NCBI GenBank assembly: GCA_900755865.1
Contig: CAAEHZ010000352.1
Coordinates: forward strand, 1-5,469
Reading direction: 5' to 3'
DNA from: Lachnospiraceae bacterium
GTDB taxonomy: Bacteria > Bacillota > Clostridia > Lachnospirales > Lachnospiraceae
DNA: 5,469 nucleotides
Under the pieces are notes generated by a model. That model was given only the letters and a program-made list of their open reading frames with translations. It had not been told where the DNA came from and searched no databases. Both the position numbers and the translations under genes were made by a program. Below are positions 1 through 5,469 of this stretch, one piece after another (the first letter of the stretch is position 1; every line of letters begins with the position of its first letter).

Positions 1-640
1 CCGCGGTACCCTCCAGCCCCAGCCGCTCTGCCGTTCTGTAGAAGCTGGATAACCGGCTTTTTGTAACTGCGGAATCCGCTCCGTGGATATAGGCAATTCT
101 CCGATGGCCACAGCTGTATATGTATTCCAGAAGTTCTCTGATGCCGTTCACATTGTCTGATACAACTGCAATGCTGCTGTTAAAGATGTAGTCAATCGTT
201 ACCACCGGGATATCACTCCGTACCAGTTCAATGACCTCCGGGTCGCCGAAATCGATACAGGCAAGCACCACTCCGTCAAAGCCTCTGTACCTGCTGTGTT
301 CCAGATAGGACATTCTGTCCTTTCTGTCCTTGCAGGAATTGATAAAGGTGATATCATATCCACATTTCTCTGCGGTTCTCTTGAAGCTGTCCAGCACGCT
401 GGAAAAGTAATCATGCTTCAGACCGCTCATCGCTTCATCCACAAACAGGACACCAATTCCATGTGTCTTATTGGTTTTCAGGGCTCTTGCAGAAAGATTC
501 GGGGAGTAGCCCATTTCCTTTGCTACCTTTTTAATATGCTCTCTGGTTTCCTCTCCGATGTCTGACTGATTGTTCAGTGCCTTGCTTACGGTAGCCACTG
601 ACACTCCGCAGACTTTGGAAATATCTTTCAGTGATGCCAT
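1..640 (-). CDS. LacI-family transcriptional repressor, N-terminal part (C-terminus cut by window edge)
   Basis: I translated the minus strand from the ATG at 640-638; it stays open for 213 codons to the left edge. Residues 4-24 form the family helix-turn-helix (LKDISKVCGVSVATVSKALN), and residues 46-55 with ARALK match the hinge helix that enters the minor groove. The periplasmic-binding-protein-like effector domain follows, with PVVTID at 145-150, SDN at 161-163 and the family motif GHRRIAYIHG at 178-187. Full members have about 330-340 residues, so roughly 120 are missing beyond the edge. The start is supported by AGGAGGA at 651-645, four bases upstream. The gene is divergent from the cellobiose phosphorylase gene and shares its 467-base control region, so it is probably the local repressor of that gene and of itself. 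Family assignment is firm. The ligand (cellobiose or another beta-glucoside) is inferred only from the neighbour. Confidence 0.95.
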   Translation of the reverse strand, partial: MASLKDISKVCGVSVATVSKALNNQSDIGEETREHIKKVAKEMGYSPNLSARALKTNKTHGIGVLFVDEAMSGLKHDYFSSVLDSFKRTAEKCGYDITFINSCKDRKDRMSYLEHSRYRGFDGVVLACIDFGDPEVIELVRSDIPVVTIDYIFNSSIAVVSDNVNGIRELLEYIYSCGHRRIAYIHGADSAVTKSRLSSFYRTAERLGLEGTA

Positions 641-669
641 GGCTTCCTCCTGTCTGTCCGTTTCGTTTT

Positions 670-685
670 ACTTAATCGTTTTCGT
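670..685. promoter_or_regulatory. Operator-like site O1 at the repressor promoter
   Basis: ACTTAATCGTTTTCGT is an imperfect palindrome centred on CG at 677-678, the usual layout of a LacI-family operator; 4 of the 7 flanking pairs are complementary. It lies directly downstream of the predicted -10 of the repressor promoter, so it would cover the transcription start and suit autorepression. With its flanks, 668-685 matches O3 at 17 of 18 positions. Which protein binds it is inferred. Confidence 0.65.
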
Positions 686-691
686 AGCTTT

Positions 692-720
692 AATATACAA
701 CACCTTTCACAATATTGCAA
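692..720 (-). promoter_or_regulatory. Predicted sigma-A promoter of the LacI-family gene
   Basis: On the minus strand, TTGCAA (720-715) is followed after exactly 17 bases by TATATT (697-692), close to the TTGACA/TATAAT consensus. Transcription would start near 685, giving a leader of about 45 bases, and would begin inside operator-like site O1. An 8-base palindrome, CAATATTG (710-717), overlaps the -35 box. Confidence 0.6.
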
Positions 721-835
721 CACATATTTTTATTTTATTGTACTCTTTGTACATATTTCATATTTTTGTGCCGGTGTTTTTGTATATTTATCCCGCTCTA
801 TCTGTCATTTTATACCGCATTATACCTATTTTAAT

Positions 836-851
836 ATATAAACGTTTTCGT
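836..851. promoter_or_regulatory. Operator-like site O2, midway between the two promoters
   Basis: ATATAAACGTTTTCGT has a perfect AAACGTTT core centred on CG at 843-844 and shares CGTTTTCGT exactly with O1. It overlaps neither predicted promoter and sits 166 bases from O1 and 160 bases from O3, centre to centre, as an auxiliary site used in DNA looping would. It also differs from the Firmicute catabolite-response (CcpA) consensus at only two positions by my alignment, so a CcpA site is a real alternative. Confidence 0.5.
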
Positions 852-948
852 AATTGTATTCCTTGTTTCGATTGTTTTTGAATTGTTCCATTTGTTTCTG
901 AAATTCTTTCAAATTGCTTATAAATCCGTTGTTTTTCAATATTTTCTA

Positions 949-977
949 TTGCTTTTTCTTCTATACTTTTGTATAAT
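949..977 (+). promoter_or_regulatory. Predicted sigma-A promoter of the cellobiose phosphorylase gene
   Basis: A perfect TATAAT -10 box lies at 972-977, with TTGCTT at 949-954 as a weaker -35 at exactly 17 bases spacing. Transcription would start near 984, leaving an untranslated leader of about 124 bases. O3 begins 18 bases after the -10 box, so a bound repressor would block early elongation or open-complex formation. Confidence 0.6.
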
Positions 978-995
978 GCAGTCAAATACCTGATT

Positions 996-1011
996 ACTTA
1001 ATCGTTTACGT
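996..1011. promoter_or_regulatory. Operator-like site O3 at the cellobiose phosphorylase promoter
   Basis: ACTTAATCGTTTACGT is centred on CG at 1003-1004 and is the most symmetric of the three sites, with 5 of 7 flanking pairs complementary. The longer stretch 994-1011 matches O1 and its flank (668-685) at 17 of 18 positions. It sits just downstream of the predicted start of transcription. Such near-identity at both ends of a divergent intergenic region is the pattern expected when one repressor controls both genes. Confidence 0.65.
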
Positions 1012-1039
1012 GCCATAAGAATTGTAGGAATATAAACCT

Positions 1040-1092
1040 GTGCCTGCGCGCACCTGGCGCAATCTTCTGTTTAGAAAAAAGAGCGTGCGCAG
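1040..1092 (+). promoter_or_regulatory. GC-rich phosphorylase leader with mutually exclusive pairings
   Basis: Within the otherwise AT-rich leader, 1040-1060 and 1083-1092 are GC-rich and complementary. CTGCGC (1044-1049) can pair with GCGCAG (1087-1092), or GCGCAC (1048-1053) can pair with GTGCGC (1085-1090). A local alternative is GTGC (1040-1043) with GCAC (1050-1053), and TGCGCGCA (1045-1052) is itself a palindrome. The paired segment ends four bases before the ribosome site GGAG (1097-1100). I recognise no known riboswitch class, and a regulatory role is only a possibility. Confidence 0.3.
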
Positions 1093-1107
1093 AAATGGAG
1101 ATTAATT

Positions 1108-3543
1108 ATGAAATTCGGTTTTTTTGACGATTCTCATCAGGAATATGTAATTACAACGCCCAAAACGCCCCTTCCCTGGATTAATTATCTGGGAAGCAGG
1201 GATTTCTTCACTCTGATTTCCAACACCTGCGGCGGATATTCCTTCTATAAGGATGCAAAACTTCTCCGCCTGACCCGTTACCGCTATAACAATGTTCCCT
1301 GGGACTGCAACGGGAAATATTTTTACATCAAAGATGAAAATACCGTATGGAACCCCGGCTGGCAGCCTGTCAAAACAGAACTGGATTCCTATGAGTGCCG
1401 TCACGGCATCGGATACAGCCGCTTCCATTCTTCTAAAAATCAGCTGGAAGCAGATGTTCTTACCTTTGTTCCCACAGAGGATAACTGCGAGCTTACCAGG
1501 CTGACCCTCACCAACAATTCCTCCGGAGAAAAATCCTTTTCCCTTTTCTCCTATGTGGAATGGTGCCTCTGGAATGCAGATGATGACATGAAAAATTTCC
1601 AGCGGAACTTAAGTACCGGAGAAGTGGAAGTAGCCGCCTCCACCATTTTCCATAAAACCGAATACAGAGAGCGCCGTAACCATTACGCCATCTACTCTGT
1701 CAATGCTCCTGTTGACAGCTTTGATACAAGCAGAGATGCCTTCCTTGGCGCTTACAGAGGCGCGGACTCCCCGGTTGCAGTAGAGCGTTCCTTCTGCTCC
1801 AACTCCATTGCAAGCGGCTGGTCCCCCATAGCTGCCCACCATATCAGGCTGACCCTTGCGCCGGGAGAAAGCAAAACCTTTGTTTTCGTCCTTGGCTATA
1901 TTGAAAATCCGGAGGAGGACAAATGGGAATCCTACGGCATTATCAATAAAAAACCTGCTTACGCCATGCTGGAAAAGTATTCCACGGAAGAAGCGGTAAA
2001 TACCGCCTTTGAGGAGCTTCAAGCCTACTGGAAACAGCTTCTGGACAAATATCATGTGGAATCCGCCAACGAAAAAGTCAACCGCATGGTAAATATCTGG
2101 AACCAGTATCAGTGTATGGTAACTTTCAATATGTCCCGTTCTGCCTCTTACTACGAATCCGGCATCGGCCGGGGTATGGGCTTCCGGGATTCCTGTCAGG
2201 ATTTACTGGGCTTTGTCCACCTGATTCCGGAAAGGGCAAGGGAACGGATTATTGACATTGCCTCCACCCAGTTCCAGGACGGCAGCGCCTACCATCAGTA
2301 CCAGCCCCTGACAAAGAAAGGCAATTCCGATATCGGCAGCGGCTTCAATGATGACCCGCTCTGGCTGATTGCCGGTACCTCCGCCTATGTACGGGAAACC
2401 GGCGATACCAGCATTTTAAAAGAGCAGGTTCCCTTTGATAACGATTTTTCCGTGGCACAGCCTCTGATGGAGCATCTGAAACGTTCCTTTAACTATACCG
2501 TTACCCATAAGGGTCCTCACGGACTGCCTCTGATTGGCAGAGCAGACTGGAACGACTGTCTGAACTTAAACTGCTTCTCCGCCCATCCCGGAGAATCCTT
2601 CCAGACCTTTGGTCCCAGTGAAGGACCTGTGGCGGAATCCGTCTTTATTGCCGGGATGTTTGTAAAATACGGGGAAGAATATGCACAGCTCTGCGAGCTG
2701 CTGGGAGATACCGCTGAAGCAGGACGGGCAAGAAAAGAAGTGGAAACCATGTATCAGGCTGTTCTGGAAAGCGGCTGGGACGGAGATTGGTTCCTGCGCG
2801 CCTATGACGCCTACGGCAACAAGGTAGGTTCCAGAGAATGTGAGGAAGGCCAGATTTACATTGAGCCTCAGGGCTTCTGTTCCCTCGCCGGAATCGGCGT
2901 TAAGGAGGGGCTTGCAAAAAAAGCTCTGGATTCCGTAGCCGAAAGGCTGGATACCAAATACGGGGTTATGATTTTACAGCCCGCCTATACCAGATACCAT
3001 CTGGAACTTGGCGAGGTTTCCTCCTATCCCCCCGGATACAAGGAAAATGCCGGTATCTTCTGCCACAATACCCCCTGGGTTTCCATCGCGGAAACTGTTA
3101 TCGGCAGAGGCAGCCGCGCCTTTGAAATTTATAAAAAGACCTGTCCCGCTTACACCGAGGAAATCAGTGAAATCCACCGGACAGAGCCCTATGTTTACTC
3201 CCAGATGGTTGCCGGGCAGGATGCTCCCTTCCACGGAGAAGCAAAGAACAGCTGGCTGACCGGAACCGCAGCATGGACATTTGTCAATATTTCCCAGTAC
3301 ATTCTTGGACTCTATCCTACCCACAAGGGACTTTCCATTGACCCCTGTGTACCGGAGGGCTTCGGCGATTTCACCCTGACCAGAAGCTTCCGGGGCTGCA
3401 CCTACCGGATCGAAGTAAAGAATCCCGGGGGCGTACAGAAGGGAATTGCTTCCATGACTGTTGACGGAAAGGCTGTAGAAGGTAATATCATTCCCCACGA
3501 AGAGGGAAAAACTTCGGTAAACGTAGTTGTTACCATGGGATAA
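1108..3543 (+). CDS. cbp: Cellobiose phosphorylase (GH94)
   Basis: This 811-residue enzyme performs reversible phosphorolysis of cellobiose to alpha-D-glucose 1-phosphate and D-glucose (EC 2.4.1.20) in the cytoplasm; no signal peptide is visible. Length and sequence closely follow the C. thermocellum enzyme as I recall it, including the MKFGFFDD start, YRERRNHYA and [20 protein letters not shown]. Expected GH94 layout: N-terminal beta-sandwich to about 285, helical linker, (alpha/alpha)6 catalytic barrel to about 735, C-terminal beta domain. The catalytic acid is Asp483 in DWND (480-483), matching Asp490 of the Cellvibrio gilvus enzyme. Arg355 and Asp361 in GRGMGFRD, Trp481, Lys645, Glu646, His653 and Thr720 fit the known sugar and phosphate contacts. 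All key residues are intact. GGAG at 1097-1100 supports the start. The length argues against cellodextrin phosphorylase (about 980 residues); other GH94 disaccharide specificities are less likely. It is alone in its transcript, and no cellobiose transporter lies in the window. Confidence 0.95.
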   Translation: MKFGFFDDSHQEYVITTPKTPLPWINYLGSRDFFTLISNTCGGYSFYKDAKLLRLTRYRYNNVPWDCNGKYFYIKDENTVWNPGWQPVKTELDSYECRHGIGYSRFHSSKNQLEADVLTFVPTEDNCELTRLTLTNNSSGEKSFSLFSYVEWCLWNADDDMKNFQRNLSTGEVEVAASTIFHKTEYRERRNHYAIYSVNAPVDSFDTSRDAFLGAYRGADSPVAVERSFCSNSIASGWSPIAAHHIRLTLAPGESKTFVFVLGYIENPEEDKWESYGIINKKPAYAMLEKYSTEEAVNTAFEELQAYWKQLLDKYHVESANEKVNRMVNIWNQYQCMVTFNMSRSASYYESGIGRGMGFRDSCQDLLGFVHLIPERARERIIDIASTQFQDGSAYHQYQPLTKKGNSDIGSGFNDDPLWLIAGTSAYVRETGDTSILKEQVPFDNDFSVAQPLMEHLKRSFNYTVTHKGPHGLPLIGRADWNDCLNLNCFSAHPGESFQTFGPSEGPVAESVFIAGMFVKYGEEYAQLCELLGDTAEAGRARKEVETMYQAVLESGWDGDWFLRAYDAYGNKVGSRECEEGQIYIEPQGFCSLAGIGVKEGLAKKALDSVAERLDTKYGVMILQPAYTRYHLELGEVSSYPPGYKENAGIFCHNTPWVSIAETVIGRGSRAFEIYKKTCPAYTEEISEIHRTEPYVYSQMVAGQDAPFHGEAKNSWLTGTAAWTFVNISQYILGLYPTHKGLSIDPCVPEGFGDFTLTRSFRGCTYRIEVKNPGGVQKGIASMTVDGKAVEGNIIPHEEGKTSVNVVVTMG

Positions 3544-3580
3544 GCCAAAATATATCTTTTCATATACTTTTAAGAATACC

Positions 3581-3612
3581 AAAAGGACAATCTACCCATG
3601 ATTGTCCTTTTT
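3581..3612 (+). terminator. Intrinsic terminator of the cellobiose phosphorylase gene
   Basis: A perfect 12-bp stem, AAAAGGACAATC (3581-3592) with GATTGTCCTTTT (3600-3611), encloses a 7-base loop and runs into a T-run (3608-3612), with more T-rich sequence after it. It lies 37 bases after the stop codon and separates the phosphorylase gene from the dehydrogenase gene. The A-rich foot of the stem could also give some termination on the opposite strand. Confidence 0.85.
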
Positions 3613-3657
3613 CGTCTTTTCTCAACCTTTGCTAACCTAATCTTTAAAAAAACAGAA

Positions 3658-3686
3658 TTGTGCCGCAGCCCGGAAAATGTTAGAAT
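3658..3686 (+). promoter_or_regulatory. Predicted extended -10 promoter of the D-lactate dehydrogenase gene
   Basis: TAGAAT (3681-3686) is one mismatch from TATAAT and is preceded by TG at 3678-3679, the extended -10 motif that can compensate for a weak -35. TTGTGC (3658-3663) at 17 bases spacing is a poor -35. Transcription would start near 3693, with a leader of about 60 bases. The presence of a terminator upstream supports an independent promoter here. Confidence 0.5.
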
Positions 3687-3752
3687 AAAGCTGTAACCCA
3701 AAGAACATACTACATAAAACGATATGCTCGTAAACACAGAAGGGAGCTGCTT

Positions 3753-4754
3753 ATGAAAATTTTATTTTATGACACAAAACCCTACGATAAGGATTCCTTT
3801 GAAGAAGTCCTGCAAAGCTTCCCCGGGATTACCATTGAATATACAAAATCCGATTTGGATGCCCGGACTGCCACCCTTGCCGACGGCTTCGATGCTGTCT
3901 GTGCCTTCGTAAGTTCCAACGGCGGAGCAGAAACCTTGAAAATTCTTCATGACAGGAATGTACATCTGCTGCTTTTACGCTGTGCCGGTTTTAATAACGT
4001 AGACATGGATGCGGCTAAAAAATACAACATCCGGGTAATGCGTGTTCCCGGTTATTCCCCCGAGGCAGTAGCAGAGCATGCCATGGCGCTTGCCCTCGCC
4101 TGCAACCGGCGCCTGTACAAGGCATACAACAAGGTACGGGAAAATGATTTCAGCTTAAATGGACTGATGGGCTTTAACTTCTACCAGAAAACCGCCGGTA
4201 TCATCGGCACGGGAAAAATCGGTGCAGCAATGTGCCGTATCTGCCAGGGCTTCGGCATGAAGGTAATCGCCTATGATGTTTACGAAAATCCCTCCCTGAA
4301 GGATTTCGTGGAATATGTTTCTCTGGAAAAGCTTCTGGCAGAAAGTGATTTGATTTCCCTGCACTGCCCCCTGATGGATTCCACTTATCATATGATTCAG
4401 CTTGATACCATAAAGCAGATGAAGGATGGTGTGATTCTGGTAAACACCTCCAGAGGCGCTCTGGTAAAAACGGACGATTTAATCGAAGGCATCCGTATGC
4501 ACAAATTTGCCGGTGTTGGGCTGGATGTTTACGAGGAGGAAACAAACAACGTTTTTGAAGACCGTTCCGACGAAATTCTGGAGCACTCCACCACAGCAAG
4601 ACTGCTCTCCTTCCCTAACGTGATGATTACCTCCCATCAGGGCTTTTTCACAAAGGAAGCTCTGTCCGCCATCGCGGAAACCACTCTGCAGAACGCTCTG
4701 GATGCGGAAGCAGGTAAAGAAAGCTGCAATGACGTAAAAAGCGCAAACGGATGA
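3753..4754 (+). CDS. ldhA: D-lactate dehydrogenase (NAD-dependent, fermentative)
   Basis: This 333-residue cytoplasmic enzyme reduces pyruvate to D-lactate with NADH (EC 1.1.1.28), regenerating NAD+ in fermentation. It belongs to the D-2-hydroxyacid dehydrogenase family and closely resembles E. coli LdhA (329 residues), for example LRCAGFNNVD at 75-84, PEAVAEHA at 103-110 and SLHCPL at 202-207. The Rossmann nucleotide motif is GTGKIG at 152-157, with Asp175 at the end of the next strand as expected for NAD preference. The catalytic set is complete: Arg234 in NTSRGAL, Glu263 in LDVYEEE and His295 in SHQGF, one residue offset from E. coli Arg235, Glu264 and His296. The start is supported by AAGGGAG at 3740-3746, six bases upstream. 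It lies between two terminators, so it is probably monocistronic. The last four codons and the stop lie inside the terminator hairpin. A related 2-hydroxyacid substrate cannot be excluded. Confidence 0.93.
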   Translation: MKILFYDTKPYDKDSFEEVLQSFPGITIEYTKSDLDARTATLADGFDAVCAFVSSNGGAETLKILHDRNVHLLLLRCAGFNNVDMDAAKKYNIRVMRVPGYSPEAVAEHAMALALACNRRLYKAYNKVRENDFSLNGLMGFNFYQKTAGIIGTGKIGAAMCRICQGFGMKVIAYDVYENPSLKDFVEYVSLEKLLAESDLISLHCPLMDSTYHMIQLDTIKQMKDGVILVNTSRGALVKTDDLIEGIRMHKFAGVGLDVYEEETNNVFEDRSDEILEHSTTARLLSFPNVMITSHQGFFTKEALSAIAETTLQNALDAEAGKESCNDVKSANG

Positions 4755-4776
4755 CCTCCGCTTGCGCTCTTTTTTT
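4740..4776. terminator. Bidirectional terminator overlapping the ldhA stop codon
   Basis: The left arm 4740-4751 pairs with 4757-4768: 7 bp (AGCGCAA with TTGCGCT), one A-C mismatch, then 4 bp (CGGA with TCCG). The 5-base loop (4752-4756) contains the ldhA stop codon TGA. Seven Ts (4770-4776) follow on the plus strand, and five As at 4736-4740 give a T-run on the minus strand. It therefore probably ends both ldhA and the convergent mutarotase gene, whose stop codon is at 4780-4778. Confidence 0.85.
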
Positions 4777-4777
4777 A

Positions 4778-5089
4778 TCAGTCCAGATGGAACACTGTCT
4801 TTAAATCAATGCTGACGGGGCTGTTATCCGGGTTGGTTTCCATAATGTCAGCCATGAAATCCCACCATTTCCGGTTGATTGCGGTATCAGCACCCTTTGC
4901 CCAAAGCTCCTCATCCTCAATCTCAATGTAGCCGAACAAAGTCAGGGTTTCCTTGTCCAGAAAAATCGTATAATTCTTTCCGCCATGTTCATGAATCATA
5001 TCCTGCATTTCCGGCCACAATTCATTGTGTCTTTTCTCATACTCTGCTTCCTGTCCGGGATAAAGCTTCATTTTAAATCCTTTAATCAT
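4778..5089 (-). CDS. rhaM: L-rhamnose mutarotase family protein
   Basis: This 103-residue cytoplasmic protein matches RhaM/YiiL (E. coli 104 residues), which interconverts alpha and beta anomers of L-rhamnose (EC 5.1.3.32) and helps supply the anomer used by rhamnose isomerase. Seen here: EYEKRHNELWPE at 16-27 with the proposed catalytic His21 (His22 in E. coli) and Tyr17, NYTIFLDK at 39-46, the Trp75-Trp76 pair in RKWWDFM, and the C-terminal signature NPDNSP at 86-91. The frame is open to an ATG at 5122, but the start at 5089 is chosen because AGGAGG (5103-5098) lies eight bases before it and the homologues begin MI-. The gene ends at the terminator shared with ldhA. No rhamnose isomerase, kinase, aldolase or transporter gene is in view, so the link to rhamnose rests on family membership alone, and another deoxy sugar is possible. 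No convincing own promoter was found; cotranscription with the MATE gene 111 bases upstream is possible. Confidence 0.9.
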   Translation of the reverse strand: MIKGFKMKLYPGQEAEYEKRHNELWPEMQDMIHEHGGKNYTIFLDKETLTLFGYIEIEDEELWAKGADTAINRKWWDFMADIMETNPDNSPVSIDLKTVFHLD

Positions 5090-5097
5090 AAGAAATT

Positions 5098-5103
5098 CCT
5101 CCT
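5098..5103 (-). promoter_or_regulatory. rhaM: Ribosome binding site that fixes the rhaM start
   Basis: AGGAGG on the minus strand, eight bases before the ATG at 5089, is a full-strength site. It lies inside the longer reading frame that begins at 5122 and shows that the 11 extra residues of that frame are not part of the protein. Confidence 0.85.
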
Positions 5104-5120
5104 TAATATTGTATAAACTC

Positions 5121-5170
5121 ACGAACCCGCGCTATCGCGCTCCTTCGCCCTGCTTCGCATGCCTGTTCGT
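5121..5170. repeat. GC-rich, structure-dense segment upstream of rhaM
   Basis: This 50-base stretch is much richer in GC than the AT-rich sequence beside it. It is bounded by inverted ACGAAC (5121-5126) and GTTCGT (5165-5170), contains the hairpin GCGC-TATC-GCGC (5129-5140), a tandem CTTCGC-type repeat (5143-5148 and 5153-5158) and the palindrome GCATGC (5157-5162). A second TTCGT follows at 5170-5174. It looks like a REP-like or miniature repeat element, or a folded leader for rhaM. I cannot test copy number from one window. Confidence 0.4.
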
Positions 5171-5174
5171 TCGT

Positions 5175-5198
5175 TAATAGGTGCATCTGCACCTATTA
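5175..5198. repeat. Perfect 24-base interrupted palindrome after the MATE gene
   Basis: TAATAGGTGCA (5175-5185) and its exact complement TGCACCTATTA (5188-5198) are separated by two bases. It begins two bases after the MATE stop codon (5203-5201) in the direction of that transcript. There is no T-run on the minus strand after it, so it is not a standard intrinsic terminator; it could be a weak terminator, an mRNA-stabilising hairpin, a protein-binding palindrome, or one end of the adjoining structured element. Confidence 0.75.
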
Positions 5199-5200
5199 TA

Positions 5201-5469
5201 TCATTCTACTACAATATTTTCAATCCAGACACCCTTCTTTACCAGTACAAATCCGATGCAGCACTTGATGATGTCCAGTAACTGGCAGCAAAGATAAAGA
5301 TACATTATCGGCATATTTGTATATCGGCTGAGAACATAAGCCACCGGAGTTGTTACCACCCACAGAAACACACTGTCAAACAGAAACGTAATAATCGTTT
5401 TTCCTCCGGTACGCAGAGTGAAATAGGTCGCATGCATAAATGCACAGATTGGCATACAGCAGGCTGCCG
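5201..5469 (-). CDS. MATE-family efflux transporter, C-terminal end (N-terminus cut by window edge)
   Basis: The minus-strand frame enters from the right edge and ends at TGA (5203-5201), giving the last 88 residues of a protein that would be about 440-460 residues when whole. An internal ATG at 5455 is not the start, because the frame stays open to the edge. The tail matches Firmicute MATE (NorM/DinF-type) transporters: FTLRTGGKTIITFLFDSVFLW, then PVAYVLSRYTNMPIMYLYLC, and an ending of the form IKCCIGFVLVKKGVWIENIV. Two hydrophobic helices are visible, about residues 23-45 and 53-76 of this fragment. MATE proteins export cationic or drug-like compounds using a sodium or proton gradient across the cytoplasmic membrane; the substrate cannot be inferred here. 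No operon partner upstream is visible. Confidence 0.88.
   Translation of the reverse strand, partial: AACCMPICAFMHATYFTLRTGGKTIITFLFDSVFLWVVTTPVAYVLSRYTNMPIMYLYLCCQLLDIIKCCIGFVLVKKGVWIENIVVE

Larger units (their letters stand above)
641..1107. other. Divergent intergenic control region, no gene
   Basis: This 467-base gap between the repressor and phosphorylase starts is very AT-rich and strongly T-biased on the plus strand, especially 700-970, unlike the flanking genes. It holds one promoter facing each way, three CG-centred operator-like sites and a GC-rich phosphorylase leader, each listed separately. A short inverted repeat, TGTAC-N5-GTACA, lies at 739-753. Open frames crossing it have the composition expected of AT-rich noncoding DNA and lack convincing ribosome sites, so I call no gene here. 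Confidence 0.85.

Noticed and set aside
739..753. TGTAC-N5-GTACA inverted repeat as a separate regulator site
   Set aside because: Five-base arms in AT-rich DNA are expected by chance, and the repeat is not duplicated elsewhere in the window.
836..851. O2 as a definite CcpA catabolite-response element
   Set aside because: It has two mismatches to the consensus by my alignment and shares a longer sequence with O1, so a local LacI-family operator is the better primary reading; CcpA stays an alternative.
570..881. Plus-strand 103-codon frame with a hydrophobic, membrane-like translation
   Set aside because: Its first part is antisense to the repressor's DNA-binding domain and the rest is T-rich intergenic DNA, which naturally translates to hydrophobic residues. 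It overlaps the repressor promoter and two operator-like sites, and I saw no credible ribosome site.
788..985. Minus-strand 65-codon frame, rich in Lys, Ile and Glu
   Set aside because: It needs a TTG start with at best a weak ribosome site, lies over O2 and the phosphorylase promoter, and its composition is what an A-rich strand gives by chance.
2974..3582. 202-codon minus-strand frame opposite the phosphorylase 3' end
   Set aside because: It is a shadow of a gene with a firmly identified frame, has no recognisable domain, and runs across the terminator region.
3658..3697. Rex (NADH-sensing) site at the ldhA promoter
   Set aside because: TTGTG at 3658 and GTTA/TAAC at 3679-3697 hint at it, but there is no symmetric pair with the expected TTGTGAA/TTCACAA or TTGTTAA/TTAACAA spacing.
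5090..5122. Upstream ATG extending the mutarotase by 11 residues
   Set aside because: The extension contains the strong AGGAGG site and has no counterpart in RhaM homologues; the start at 5089 is better.
5175..5198. The palindrome as an ordinary intrinsic terminator of the MATE gene
   Set aside because: No T-run follows it on the minus strand; the sequence after it is GC-rich and structured.

Overview
The window looks like chromosome from a low-to-moderate GC Clostridia member, most plausibly a Lachnospiraceae gut or rumen anaerobe. The evidence is strong AGGAGG-type ribosome sites, T-tailed intrinsic terminators, an 811-residue cellobiose phosphorylase of the Clostridium thermocellum type, and a MATE transporter tail typical of that group. 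This placement is inferred from gene types; no marker gene is present.

Layout, left to right. (1) 1-640, minus strand: N-terminal two thirds of a LacI-family repressor, running off the left edge. (2) 641-1107: a 467-base AT-rich divergent intergenic region with a promoter for each flanking gene and three related CG-centred operator-like sites, one just downstream of each promoter and one between. (3) 1108-3543, plus strand: cellobiose phosphorylase (GH94), apparently monocistronic, ended by a 12-bp-stem terminator. (4) 3613-3752: short intergenic region with an extended -10 promoter. (5) 3753-4754, plus strand: fermentative D-lactate dehydrogenase; its stop codon lies in the loop of a terminator that probably serves both strands. 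(6) 4778-5089, minus strand: L-rhamnose mutarotase family protein. (7) 5104-5200: a compact GC-rich, structure-dense segment and a perfect 24-base interrupted palindrome. (8) 5201-5469, minus strand: C-terminal end of a MATE-family efflux transporter, running off the right edge.

How the genes may work together: the repressor and the phosphorylase form a divergent pair, and the repeated operator placement suggests that the repressor controls both itself and the phosphorylase, probably in response to a beta-glucoside such as cellobiose (inference). The phosphorylase is cytoplasmic and turns cellobiose plus phosphate into glucose 1-phosphate and glucose, saving ATP. D-lactate dehydrogenase is a separate unit that would regenerate NAD+ from the resulting glycolytic pyruvate. 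The mutarotase and the MATE gene are on the opposite strand with no visible rhamnose genes. No rRNA, tRNA, CRISPR array, transposase or phage gene was seen. Most of the window is ordinary metabolism; the parts most worth a second look are the triple operator arrangement and the structured segment upstream of the mutarotase gene.
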